Source of the DNA: a virus
Length of the DNA stretch: 40,995 bases
Direction: 5' to 3' (one strand)
Virus record (IMG/VR): IMGVR_UViG_3300024265_000113
Coordinates: 1 to 40,995 of that record
Position numbers and translations under genes: made by a program. Under the pieces are notes generated by a model. That model worked only from the letters and a program-made list of their open reading frames with translations, was not told the DNA's origin and searched no databases. How positions within the stretch are numbered: position 1 is the first letter of the stretch; every line of letters starts with the position of its first letter. This document shows, one piece after another, positions 12,825 to 20,827 of this stretch.

Positions 12825-13892
12825 GTGGCCAAATCTCTGAATGAATTAAAGGCGGAAAACGCAGCGGCGGAATTAGCAAAGGTCGACACACTGGTAGTTG
12901 ATGTTAAGGAAGATATCAAAGGCGAGTATGTTGAAGTTGTTGAAGAAATTAAAGCGGATGATACAGGCGGCGATCACCAGGAAGGTGATGAGCAAGAAGT
13001 TGAATTAGAAAGCTGGCAATTAACCGAAGAAGCAGAGGCTTCGGAAGATGATCGAAAAACTGGTTTCGTTCCTAACCATGAAGCAGCTAAGCGGCGCAAA
13101 CAAGCGCAAGCATTAAAAGGCGAGCTATCAGAAGCTAAGAGCGAGAACGAAGAATTACTTGCAAGACTTGCAGCGTTAGAATCTGGCACAGCTAAACCCC
13201 CACAGAAACAAGTGGTAACGGATAGCCCTAAGCCTAAGCGCGAAGATTTTTATGATAATGATGACCCTGACGAAGCGTATACTGACGCCTTGGTTGACTG
13301 GAAGCTTGATAAGAGCATTTCAGCACAAAACACTAAGACACAGCAAAGCGAAAAGTTAGCGAATCAAACTAGAAATCAAGAAGCACAGCAGCAAGTAGTG
13401 CAAAAAAGTTTAGATGATCATTATGGTAGAGCAGCAGAGTTAGTTGCTGAAGGCAAAGTATCGGAAGAGTCATACAAAAATGCTGATCGCATGGTTCGAA
13501 TGAGTATGAATAACATCGTGAAAGGCCAAGGCGACGTATTAACAGACGCGCTTATATCAACACTTAATAGCTTAGGCAAAGGTAGTGAGAAAGTAATGTA
13601 TCAGCTTGGAGTTAACCCTCTTAAGCTGCAAGAGCTTCAGAGTAAGCTAATCGCAGACCCTACAGGGCTTACTGCATCAGCTTATTTAGGGCAATTACAA
13701 TCTCAAATACAAACGCCGGGCAAACGTAGAAGTCAAGCACCAGCACCAGGCGAAGACGTAAACGGGGAAGGCGGCAACGGCGGGAAGGCAGGCACAATGC
13801 AAAAGCAATATGCCAAATCTAACGACCCATCGGAGCGCGTATCTATGAAGCGAAAAGCCAAGGCGCAAGGTGTTGACGTCAGTAAATGGTAA
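12825..13892 (+). CDS. Scaffolding protein (P22 gp8-like position)
   Basis: This 355-residue protein is very acidic in its first 80 residues, highly helical with many Gln, Glu and Lys in the middle, and ends in a basic helix pair (about 328-355, SERVSMKRKAKAQGVDVSKW). P22 scaffold (303 aa) binds coat through a basic C-terminal helix-turn-helix, so the same design is visible. It guides prohead assembly and should exit before packaging. GTG 12825 follows GAGGAAA. It lies directly before the coat gene. Confidence 0.85.
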   Translation: MAKSLNELKAENAAAELAKVDTLVVDVKEDIKGEYVEVVEEIKADDTGGDHQEGDEQEVELESWQLTEEAEASEDDRKTGFVPNHEAAKRRKQAQALKGELSEAKSENEELLARLAALESGTAKPPQKQVVTDSPKPKREDFYDNDDPDEAYTDALVDWKLDKSISAQNTKTQQSEKLANQTRNQEAQQQVVQKSLDDHYGRAAELVAEGKVSEESYKNADRMVRMSMNNIVKGQGDVLTDALISTLNSLGKGSEKVMYQLGVNPLKLQELQSKLIADPTGLTASAYLGQLQSQIQTPGKRRSQAPAPGEDVNGEGGNGGKAGTMQKQYAKSNDPSERVSMKRKAKAQGVDVSKW

Positions 13893-13910
13893 TTAAAAGG
13901 TAAATTAATC

Positions 13911-15170
13911 ATGGCTAGTCAAGGCAAGATTGTAGAAGTTCTTTACGAACAAGCGTTAGAAACATTCGAGACACAAGATCAGATTCTTAATCTAGTGTCA
14001 TTCTTTCAGCCCGAAGCATCATCAATGCAGAACAGTGAAAACTTTATTTGGCGTCCTGTTGAACAACACGCTCCAATTTTGGAAGGCTGGGATATCTCAG
14101 GCCAAGAGCAAGAAATTATCGAGGAGACTTACCCGGCAGTACTGGGAACTCCTAAAAATGACTTTGTTAAGCAACGTGCCGATCAACTTCGTGATATGAC
14201 CTTCTGGGAGCGTCGAGGTAAAGAGTCGGGTCGCCGTCAATCATCAAACCTGAATCAGGCAATTGTTAACGCAATTAACACTCAAGGCTCTATGTTCTAT
14301 AAGTCAGCCGCAACCAGTGGTTATCCGTTTATCGCTGAAGCTCAAGCTTTAATGAATGAGCGCCAGGGTTATGTAACTGATCGCTGTTTCCTTTTGAACG
14401 ATCGAAGCACGTTAGATTTTTCCGCAGACTTAGCGGCACGTCAAACATTACAGGGTCGACCAGAAGATGCGGCATGGGCTAAGGGTCAAATAGGTTCAAA
14501 CGTTGCAGAGTTCAATGTTTACACCGGATCTTACTTGCCTTCACTTGTTGGCGGCGCGTCACCTAACACTACCGTAACTGGAAATCAATCGTTCAAGCCT
14601 GAAGGTGGTACTGTAGATCCTGTAACCGGTGTTTGTACTAACATTGATTATCGTCAAGCGGTTATCCCTGTCGCTGCTTCGGCTTCATATAACATTGGCG
14701 ATAAGGTAACAATGGGCGTTAACGCTATCGGCCTTGATGATAAGACCGATACGGGACAGCTAATGACGTTTACTATCGTTGCTAAGCCAACTGGTACAAG
14801 CATTACTGTTTACCCTAAGCCGATCGCTGCTGATGATGGCGCATTAACAGATACAGAAAAGGCTTACGCTAATATTGACACTACCATCGTTAATACTGCT
14901 GTAGTTGCTCGACTCAACACTGACGCTACAGCTCGTTCTAATCTGTTCTGGGATAAGGACGCGGTTGAAGTGTTAGGCGGTACAATCCCGGCTGAACTAA
15001 TGATGCAGTTTGATGGTAAAAAAGTTATGACCGAGCGCATGAAAAACGGCTTAAACATGTACATGGTTTACGATGGCAACATCAATGACATGACATTCCG
15101 TTATCGTTTATTCACCTGGTACGGCATCACAATCAAAGATCCGTCCCGCGTTGGTATAGCGCTACAGTAA
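13911..15170 (+). CDS. Major coat protein (P22 gp5-like)
   Basis: At 419 residues it is near P22 coat (430). The N-terminal helix VEVLYEQALETFETQDQIL and the FIWRPVEQHAP strand match the P22-type HK97 fold. A beta-rich insertion of about residues 220-345 corresponds in position to the I-domain of P22 coat. It forms the icosahedral shell with scaffold. ATG 13911 follows AAAAGGTAA. A strong terminator lies just downstream, as expected for an abundantly made product. Confidence 0.92.
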   Translation: MASQGKIVEVLYEQALETFETQDQILNLVSFFQPEASSMQNSENFIWRPVEQHAPILEGWDISGQEQEIIEETYPAVLGTPKNDFVKQRADQLRDMTFWERRGKESGRRQSSNLNQAIVNAINTQGSMFYKSAATSGYPFIAEAQALMNERQGYVTDRCFLLNDRSTLDFSADLAARQTLQGRPEDAAWAKGQIGSNVAEFNVYTGSYLPSLVGGASPNTTVTGNQSFKPEGGTVDPVTGVCTNIDYRQAVIPVAASASYNIGDKVTMGVNAIGLDDKTDTGQLMTFTIVAKPTGTSITVYPKPIAADDGALTDTEKAYANIDTTIVNTAVVARLNTDATARSNLFWDKDAVEVLGGTIPAELMMQFDGKKVMTERMKNGLNMYMVYDGNINDMTFRYRLFTWYGITIKDPSRVGIALQ

Positions 15171-15188
15171 AATATCCACAATGAAAAG

Positions 15189-15213
15189 AAGGGGCCTAAA
15201 CGGCTCCTTTTTT
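15189..15213 (+). terminator. Intrinsic terminator after the coat gene
   Basis: AAGGGGCC/GGCTCCTT makes an 8-bp stem (one G-U) with loop TAAAC, followed by a run of T. It likely lowers expression of tail genes relative to coat. Confidence 0.88.
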
Positions 15214-15228
15214 ATTTCTTCCTAACTG

Positions 15229-15237
15229 TGTTAAAAT
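15229..15237 (+). promoter_or_regulatory. Extended -10 promoter TGTTAAAAT
   Basis: TG at 15229-15230, T, then TAAAAT (15232-15237), in the context CTGTGTTAAAAT, 22 bases before the next ATG and right after the coat terminator. It belongs with the other extended -10 elements. Confidence 0.5.
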
Positions 15238-15258
15238 TATTAAAAAGAGAGGTTCAGT

Positions 15259-15510
15259 ATGTCCACGGTATTATACAAACTTGTTAACGGCAAACCTGAA
15301 TTTGAAATGGTCGACGCTCTTGATGTCGATCGGTTACTAAAAGCTGGTTACGCCACGACCGCTAAGGGTCTTATTAGCGCAAATAAAGCAGACACTAATA
15401 TGTCTGGCAAGCTATCTAGTGCTGAAGTAAAAGCGGCGGCTGAGAAGGCTGGATTAACCATTAAAAATAAAACCATAAAACAACTTAAGAAAGAGTTAGG
15501 TTATGAGTAA
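15259..15510 (+). CDS. Hypothetical protein following coat, 83 aa
   Basis: The first half is a small alpha/beta unit with a VDALDVDRLLKAGYATT stretch. The second half is Lys-rich and helical (TIKQLKKELGYE), like a SAP- or Rho-N-type helical end. ATG follows AGAGGTTC. The stop overlaps the start of the gp4-like gene. It could be a head-tail completion or decoration factor by position; unproven. Confidence 0.6.
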   Translation: MSTVLYKLVNGKPEFEMVDALDVDRLLKAGYATTAKGLISANKADTNMSGKLSSAEVKAAAEKAGLTIKNKTIKQLKKELGYE

Positions 15511-16213
15511 GACCAAGATTGAGCATATAGCAAAAGCCTACAAGCGGCTTAGGATAAGCGGGATAACTGTTAACCCGTCAAATGAAGATGTGCGGGACGC
15601 GCTAGAAACTCTAGAGGATATGATGTATACCTTTAGATCTAGAAATATATGCTCATCTTATATCTTTGAGGAGGAGTTGGATCCTAATACCGATTCGGGT
15701 ATCGATCCATCTTTCAACGAAGCAACTGCCGATAACCTTGCTATAAGAATGGCGGCCAACTTCGGCAAAGAAATACCACAATCATTGGCTAAACTTGCTA
15801 GAGCTGGCTTGTCCAACTGGTCGGCCAGGACAGCAGTATTTAGGCAGATTGCACCACCAAGACGCCAGCCGAAAGGCTCTGGCAATACATTTAGATTCAT
15901 TAACTGGCTAAGGTTCTATCGGTTCGAGGATGGATCGCCAATATCATGCGACACGTTGGAGCTAAAGCGTGACGAGATAGATACTTTCTCGGTTGATTTC
16001 TCTAATTATCTATTAGAAAACGCAACCATAGTTAGCGCCATATTGGAGCCAACTAAAGGAATTGAGATAATAAGTGATTCATTCACTGATGATGCGGTTA
16101 CTATGGAATGTAAAGGCGTTGGGTGCGGCACTCAAAGTGTGTTAATAACAATCACCACATCAACCGGCAGGGTTAACCCTGAGACAGTTTACTTTAACGT
16201 AACAGAGGTTTAG
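15503..16213 (+). CDS. Tail accessory factor, P22 gp4-like, with extra C-terminal domain
   Basis: Residues 1-150 fit the gp4 head-completion family: a basic N-terminus, LRISGITVNPS, and the central LAIRMAANFGKEIPQSLAKL helix pair. In P22 gp4 (166 aa) binds under the portal after packaging and starts tail assembly. Here the protein is 236 residues; the last 80 are beta-rich (LILT-type strands, TSTGRVNPETVYFNVTEV) and look like an Ig-like domain that P22 gp4 lacks. It sits directly before the gp10 homologue. Confidence 0.82.
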   Translation: MSKTKIEHIAKAYKRLRISGITVNPSNEDVRDALETLEDMMYTFRSRNICSSYIFEEELDPNTDSGIDPSFNEATADNLAIRMAANFGKEIPQSLAKLARAGLSNWSARTAVFRQIAPPRRQPKGSGNTFRFINWLRFYRFEDGSPISCDTLELKRDEIDTFSVDFSNYLLENATIVSAILEPTKGIEIISDSFTDDAVTMECKGVGCGTQSVLITITTSTGRVNPETVYFNVTEV

Positions 16214-16215
16214 CT

Positions 16216-17625
16216 ATGGCTTCTATATCGTTCATCAAAGGCGATAAGGCAGACAACAATGTAGATTACAGGGATTCATTGCCTGTAAATTACTATGCCG
16301 TACTCCGTGAGATATACGGAGAAAAAGGCTATATGCTTAACTACTACGGTCTGTCAGACTTTGCCACCGGCCAAGGTAAGAGTAGGGGTGGGATATGGGT
16401 AGCCAGAGAGAGCTTTGAGGGTCAATACAGAGTTAGCGGAGCATCTCTAATAAAGATTGAGGACGATCAGACTGTAACTGTTCTGGGGTCGATACCAGGA
16501 GCGGATCAAGCCTCGTTAACTTACTCGCTAAATAACTTGGCTATAGTGGCAGACAACAGGCTTTACTATTACAACCCCACTGACGGGTTAAGGGAAATAA
16601 CCGATCCTCAAGTAGGAAATATAATAGACATTGTTTGGGCTGACTTCCGTTTTGTTGCCACTGATGGCGAGTTCCTGTATCAATCAAAAGATCTCGACGA
16701 GGAACAATACGAGCCGTTAGATTTTACCGGGTCAGATTTTCAGCCAGATAAAATATGGGGAGTTGGTCTTGATGAAGATAACGAGCTAATAGCGTTTAAC
16801 GAGCTAACAACTGAGTATTTTGTAAACTCCGGCATTGATAATTTTTCTTATACTAGAATACAACTTAAAGCAGTTAAGGCTGGCATTGTTGGCACTCATG
16901 CAAAAAGCGAGTACAGAGATAAATGGTTTTCATTAGTTAGACGGGTTAATACTCAGCCTCATTTCGCTGTAATTCAATCGGGATCTTCCGAGTCAATAAC
17001 TAGCCGTGAGATAGAAAAGTTACTATCAAACTACACAGCGTTTGAGCTATCAAAAACAGTTGTTGAAGTGTTTGTTAAGGACACCGTGACGTGGATGATC
17101 GCGCACCTTCCAGACCTTACGCTAGCCTACAATGAAACTGTAGCCAAGAAATATGGCCTTGATTTGGCCTGGTCGATACTAAAGACCGATGTTTTAGGTG
17201 ATGATACATATAGAGGTAAGGATTTAATATTCGACCCAAGGTTTAAGCTCTGGTCAATTGGTGACAAGCTAGATTCAAAAATAGGCTTTCTTGATGATTC
17301 CGCTTGCACGCATTATGGCGAGATAGTTGAGGGCTTATTATTTACTCCCTCTCTTGATCTTGAGACTTTATCAATCGATGAGATAGAAATTGAAACAATA
17401 CCAGGTATAGCGCCAAGCAACGACGCCACAGTGTTTATATCTCGCTCCGATGACTTGCGGATTGACGGCATGGAATGGACCGCAGAATATGGCGGCAACT
17501 TAGATTTCAATAAAAACTTTATCATTCGTAGGTTGGGGTATGTTAGAAAAAATGTATCACTAAGATTACGCACAGCATCTCGGGCAAGGATGGCATTTTG
17601 CCGGTTTAATTTGGATGCATCATAA
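16216..17625 (+). CDS. Packaged-DNA stabilisation protein (P22 gp10-like)
   Basis: At 469 residues it is almost the same length as P22 gp10 (472). It has the expected beta-propeller-like pattern of repeated strands, for example VADNRLYYYNPTDGLREI, and WSIGDKLDSKIGFLDD. It forms the hexameric tail hub below the gp4 ring, seals the portal, and carries the needle and tailspikes. ATG 16216 is two bases past the gp4-like stop. Confidence 0.9.
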   Translation: MASISFIKGDKADNNVDYRDSLPVNYYAVLREIYGEKGYMLNYYGLSDFATGQGKSRGGIWVARESFEGQYRVSGASLIKIEDDQTVTVLGSIPGADQASLTYSLNNLAIVADNRLYYYNPTDGLREITDPQVGNIIDIVWADFRFVATDGEFLYQSKDLDEEQYEPLDFTGSDFQPDKIWGVGLDEDNELIAFNELTTEYFVNSGIDNFSYTRIQLKAVKAGIVGTHAKSEYRDKWFSLVRRVNTQPHFAVIQSGSSESITSREIEKLLSNYTAFELSKTVVEVFVKDTVTWMIAHLPDLTLAYNETVAKKYGLDLAWSILKTDVLGDDTYRGKDLIFDPRFKLWSIGDKLDSKIGFLDDSACTHYGEIVEGLLFTPSLDLETLSIDEIEIETIPGIAPSNDATVFISRSDDLRIDGMEWTAEYGGNLDFNKNFIIRRLGYVRKNVSLRLRTASRARMAFCRFNLDAS

Positions 17626-18114
17626 ATGGCAGATCCTAGAAGCACGAACACCAGGCGAGCTGTATTAAGTTATGATCAGCTTAAAAAATTAACGGGTGAC
17701 TCAGGCTTTGTATGGCCGGACCTATTAATTAAGGATTATCAAGGGATAATTCAGGACTTCAATTTTCTTGCTGACGAGGCTGACGCGCTTGATCTAAGGA
17801 TAGCCATTAACGAGGCGGATATAGATGACCTGCAAATTAGGGTAGAGGCGCTTGAGTATAGGGTGTTTGAAACTATATTTACCTCAGTAAGTTTAACTAC
17901 TGAAGAATTTCAGACTATTATTTGCAATAACACTTCATCTATTAATATCACTCTAAAAACGACACCATTAAGAGACGACGAGGTTAATATCAAACGAAGC
18001 GAAAGTAAAATAACGGTAATCGGACTTATCGATGGAAAACAAAACAAAGTTATTAATGTTAAGGGTTATTCAATGCACCTTGTATTTAATGGGGTTGAGT
18101 GGAGTGAAATATAG
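17626..18114 (+). CDS. Trimeric tail needle or fibre candidate, 162 aa
   Basis: This starts MADPRSTNT, similar to the MADPSLNN start of the P22 tail needle gp26, and it occupies the gp26 position after gp10. Residues 38-82 have clear heptads (IIQDFNFLADEADALDLRIA and onward) predicting a trimeric coiled coil. The C-terminal 75 residues form a beta domain ending GYSMHLVFNGVEWSEI, which is found at the end of several phage fibres. It is shorter than gp26 (233). A plug or needle role is inferred. Confidence 0.65.
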   Translation: MADPRSTNTRRAVLSYDQLKKLTGDSGFVWPDLLIKDYQGIIQDFNFLADEADALDLRIAINEADIDDLQIRVEALEYRVFETIFTSVSLTTEEFQTIICNNTSSINITLKTTPLRDDEVNIKRSESKITVIGLIDGKQNKVINVKGYSMHLVFNGVEWSEI

Positions 18115-19580
18115 TGAGTAATAATGTAACAAAAGAGTTTCAAAATACCGCTTTTGGTGAAAATTCAAACGCTGAGTTGACGCCTATATTCCAAATAAGC
18201 GCAGCGTATGGAATATTTAGCGACGTGCTTACAATTATTGATGAGGGAAGCTCCGGCACAACAACAACTGTAGATAATATGTATACTTGCAAAACAGGCG
18301 TGGCAGCTGATGGTCTATCAAGTATACTCACGTTTCGACAATTAAAGTTTAGACAAGGACAAGGGGCAGGCTCAAGATTTGATGCTTTATTTACTCCGGG
18401 TGTTGCAAACTCACAACAGTTAGCGGGTTTAATTACTGCCGAAAATGCCTTTGCATTTGGGTTTGTGGGAACATCCTTCGGCATTATTCATGCGTTCGAC
18501 GGGGAGGCGGAAAACCAAGAGCTAACCATTACCACTCCGGCAGCTGGCGCAGAAACGGCGACAGTTACAATTGACGGGATAGGTTACCCAATTGCAATCA
18601 CGGCAGGAACGGCGCAACATAACGCCTTTGAAATATCTGAAGGATTAAAAGCGGCACCTGTACCTAATTATATAATCACTTCAAATGATGATCAGGTGGT
18701 TGCCCAAGCTTTAATTTCTGGCCCGCAAGGAGCTTTCACTTTTTCTAGCACAGGCGCGGCCGTGGCAGCATGGTCGCAAGTTACAGCTGGCGTCGATGTG
18801 ACTGTGGATTTTGTTCCACAAGTAAGTTGGAACGAAGACACGAGATTAACCGGGGACACTCAAGATATCCTAGATCCAACCAAAGGTAATAACTATCAGA
18901 TACAAGCTTGCTCAGGGTTTGGTGGCGTTTCTTTCTACGTAGAAGATAGTAAAACATTAACTTTAATTAAGGTTCATGTAATCCAATGGGGAAACCAAAA
19001 CACAACACCAATATCTTCAAACCCTACCTACAGAGTCGGCTGGCTTGCAAGAAACCTAGGAAACACAACAGACATAACGATTCAGGGTGAATCAGCAGCT
19101 ATTTATATCGAGGGAAGAATAGAGAGGGCTGCGCAGCCGTTATCTGATGAGAACAATCAATTATCAGTAGGATTGATACAAACTAATATTATTGCTTTTA
19201 GGAATAGATCTTCGTTTTCTGGGAAAGTTAATAGAATCGAAGTGCTTCCGAATTTATTTGTCACGGCAACAGAATCAAATAAGGCCGCAGTATTCCAATT
19301 GATACTTAACCCTACGTTTATAGGGGATCAGGACTGGACATATTTTGATAAAGATACATCTATAACTGAGGTGATGACGGATGCTTTGCCTTTGGTTGGT
19401 GGCGTGGTTCTCGGCTCTGCGGTAGTATCGGCAGGAACATCATTCCCAATAAGGTTTAATTTAACCAGAGATCAAGTAACTGCTTTCGGGCCAACTTTAA
19501 CTTTGGCTTTAGTGGCAAACATAACCAGTGGTGCGCCGGGCGATATGTTCGGATCGGCAACTTGGATAGAGGATAGATAA
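18114..19580 (+). CDS. Virion structural protein, probable fibre or decoration, 488 aa
   Basis: The chain is beta-rich throughout, with almost no charged clusters. Residues about 136-240 hold a separate module (TATVTIDGIGYPIAITAGTA, then NAFEI, SNDDQVVAQ, GPQGAFTFSS, AAVAAW) seen as an inserted domain in many environmental phage virion proteins. P22 has no counterpart at this position. GTG 18114 overlaps the preceding stop. Adsorption or capsid decoration is plausible. Confidence 0.6.
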   Translation: MSNNVTKEFQNTAFGENSNAELTPIFQISAAYGIFSDVLTIIDEGSSGTTTTVDNMYTCKTGVAADGLSSILTFRQLKFRQGQGAGSRFDALFTPGVANSQQLAGLITAENAFAFGFVGTSFGIIHAFDGEAENQELTITTPAAGAETATVTIDGIGYPIAITAGTAQHNAFEISEGLKAAPVPNYIITSNDDQVVAQALISGPQGAFTFSSTGAAVAAWSQVTAGVDVTVDFVPQVSWNEDTRLTGDTQDILDPTKGNNYQIQACSGFGGVSFYVEDSKTLTLIKVHVIQWGNQNTTPISSNPTYRVGWLARNLGNTTDITIQGESAAIYIEGRIERAAQPLSDENNQLSVGLIQTNIIAFRNRSSFSGKVNRIEVLPNLFVTATESNKAAVFQLILNPTFIGDQDWTYFDKDTSITEVMTDALPLVGGVVLGSAVVSAGTSFPIRFNLTRDQVTAFGPTLTLALVANITSGAPGDMFGSATWIEDR

Positions 19581-19918
19581 TGACTTTAAGAGACGCGGCA
19601 ACCATAAAGATTATTAGTGACAACAACCAGCCTGCGGCAAAAACCACACTTGACGGCGTTGTTGGAGTGGCTATTGATACAGCCATGTCGGATGCCGCAC
19701 TTCTTGGCATGGAAAGGATTGAAATACATTTAGAGGCAGTAATAAACGGCAGAACAACACCTATAGAAATCGTTCAATCTGGTGGTAACTTATCGCTTAC
19801 CGACGTATGTGATACTCTGAAAGAAAAGGGCTATAGGATATCAGTTAGGAAAAAGAAATCTTACAGGGTAGGCGGGCAGGACCGTGTTACTTTAACTGTC
19901 GGGTGGGGAGCAGTATGA
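19580..19918 (+). CDS. Hypothetical protein, 112 aa
   Basis: It starts at an ATGA overlap with the fibre-like gene. Residues 1-55 are helical, then a strand-turn-strand ends with GGQDRVTLTVGWGAV. The segment LTDVCDTLKEKGYRISVRKK looks like a small alpha/beta unit. It lies roughly where P22 has gene 14, but no sequence resemblance is claimed. Confidence 0.6.
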   Translation: MTLRDAATIKIISDNNQPAAKTTLDGVVGVAIDTAMSDAALLGMERIEIHLEAVINGRTTPIEIVQSGGNLSLTDVCDTLKEKGYRISVRKKKSYRVGGQDRVTLTVGWGAV

Positions 19919-20109
19919 ATGTTTGTGAGCTAAATAAATTTATAAATGCGGCTGGTAGTATCGCGATGGATTGTTATCAATTCAATCCGGTTACGGAAAA
20001 AACTACCATCTCAAAGGGGCAAGAAAGCGTTGTAATTGATTTAAATATATCACACGAAGATCAATTATTATTATTTCAATCATTCCTGAACTCGTTAAGT
20101 GGTGGTTAG
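19915..20109 (+). CDS. Hypothetical protein, 64 aa
   Basis: ATG 19915 follows GGGGAG and overlaps the previous stop. The product is acidic, with a helical C-terminus (DQLLLFQSFLNSL). No motif recognised. It lies just before the promoter and the ejection-protein genes. Confidence 0.55.
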   Translation: MNVCELNKFINAAGSIAMDCYQFNPVTEKTTISKGQESVVIDLNISHEDQLLLFQSFLNSLSGG

Positions 20110-20125
20110 TAATTACGCTATGTAT

Positions 20126-20133
20126 GGTACAAT
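20126..20133 (+). promoter_or_regulatory. Extended -10 promoter TGGTACAAT before ejection genes
   Basis: TGG plus TACAAT (20128-20133) lies 27 bases before ATG 20160. The nine bases are identical to the elements at 3842 and 7772. It allows separate expression of the ejection proteins and tailspike. Confidence 0.6.
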
Positions 20134-20159
20134 TAATAAAATTTACAAAGGTAAATATT

Positions 20160-20804
20160 ATGGGTTTATTTAGCAAAATAGCAGGTATCGCTACTGGTGG
20201 TATTGTTGGCGATGATCCGTTCAAGTTTTTACGAACAGGAGCCACATCAGCCGCAAGAGAGGCAAAGGAGGCAGGAGAGGAGCAGCTAGGGCGAGAAACC
20301 GACTTCAGAGGTGAGCTTAAAGGGCTTTTTTCTCCAATGATAGAGCGCGGGCAGCAAGCGTTTACTGGACTAGCTGATTATTACGGCGGCGACCAGCAAC
20401 CAATTATAAGTCAAGCTCAGTCATCCCCGTTATATAGCTCATTGGTGGGGGCTGGCGAAAGCTCTATAGCCAGAAACAGGCAAGCAACCGGCGGGTTTAG
20501 AAGTGGGACGACTCAAGAAAACCTTGCAGAAAATGAGCAAGGCGTTTTGATGAATATAATTCAGCAGATACTTCAGGGCCAGGGCGCAATTGCTGACACC
20601 GGGACGGCAGCAACAAGGGATTACGCCCAGTATGGAAGTAATATATTAAATCAAATTGGCGGAACTTCTGGTCAAATTGCTAACGTTGGCATTAACCAAG
20701 CGGCGCAAAAGGGAAATCTTCTTTCTGGCTTAGCTGGTGGGTTAGCAAAAGTGGGAGCTGCGGCTCTAGCTAGTGGTGGCGACAGTGGCGGCGGCAGTGA
20801 TTAA
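20160..20804 (+). CDS. Ejection protein, P22 gp7-like
   Basis: This 214-residue protein begins with a glycine-rich hydrophobic stretch (IAGIATGGIVG) and ends with another (LLSGLAGGLAKVGAAALA, followed by GGDSGGGSD). The middle is polar and Gln-rich. P22 gp7 (229 aa) is ejected into the host and forms part of the trans-envelope channel. The motif SSPLYSSLVGAGESSIARNRQATGG is typical of phage DNA-transfer proteins of this size. ATG 20160 follows AAAGGTAAA. Confidence 0.8.
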   Translation: MGLFSKIAGIATGGIVGDDPFKFLRTGATSAAREAKEAGEEQLGRETDFRGELKGLFSPMIERGQQAFTGLADYYGGDQQPIISQAQSSPLYSSLVGAGESSIARNRQATGGFRSGTTQENLAENEQGVLMNIIQQILQGQGAIADTGTAATRDYAQYGSNILNQIGGTSGQIANVGINQAAQKGNLLSGLAGGLAKVGAAALASGGDSGGGSD

Positions 20805-20827
20805 ATAAATTAATAAGGTTAAATATT

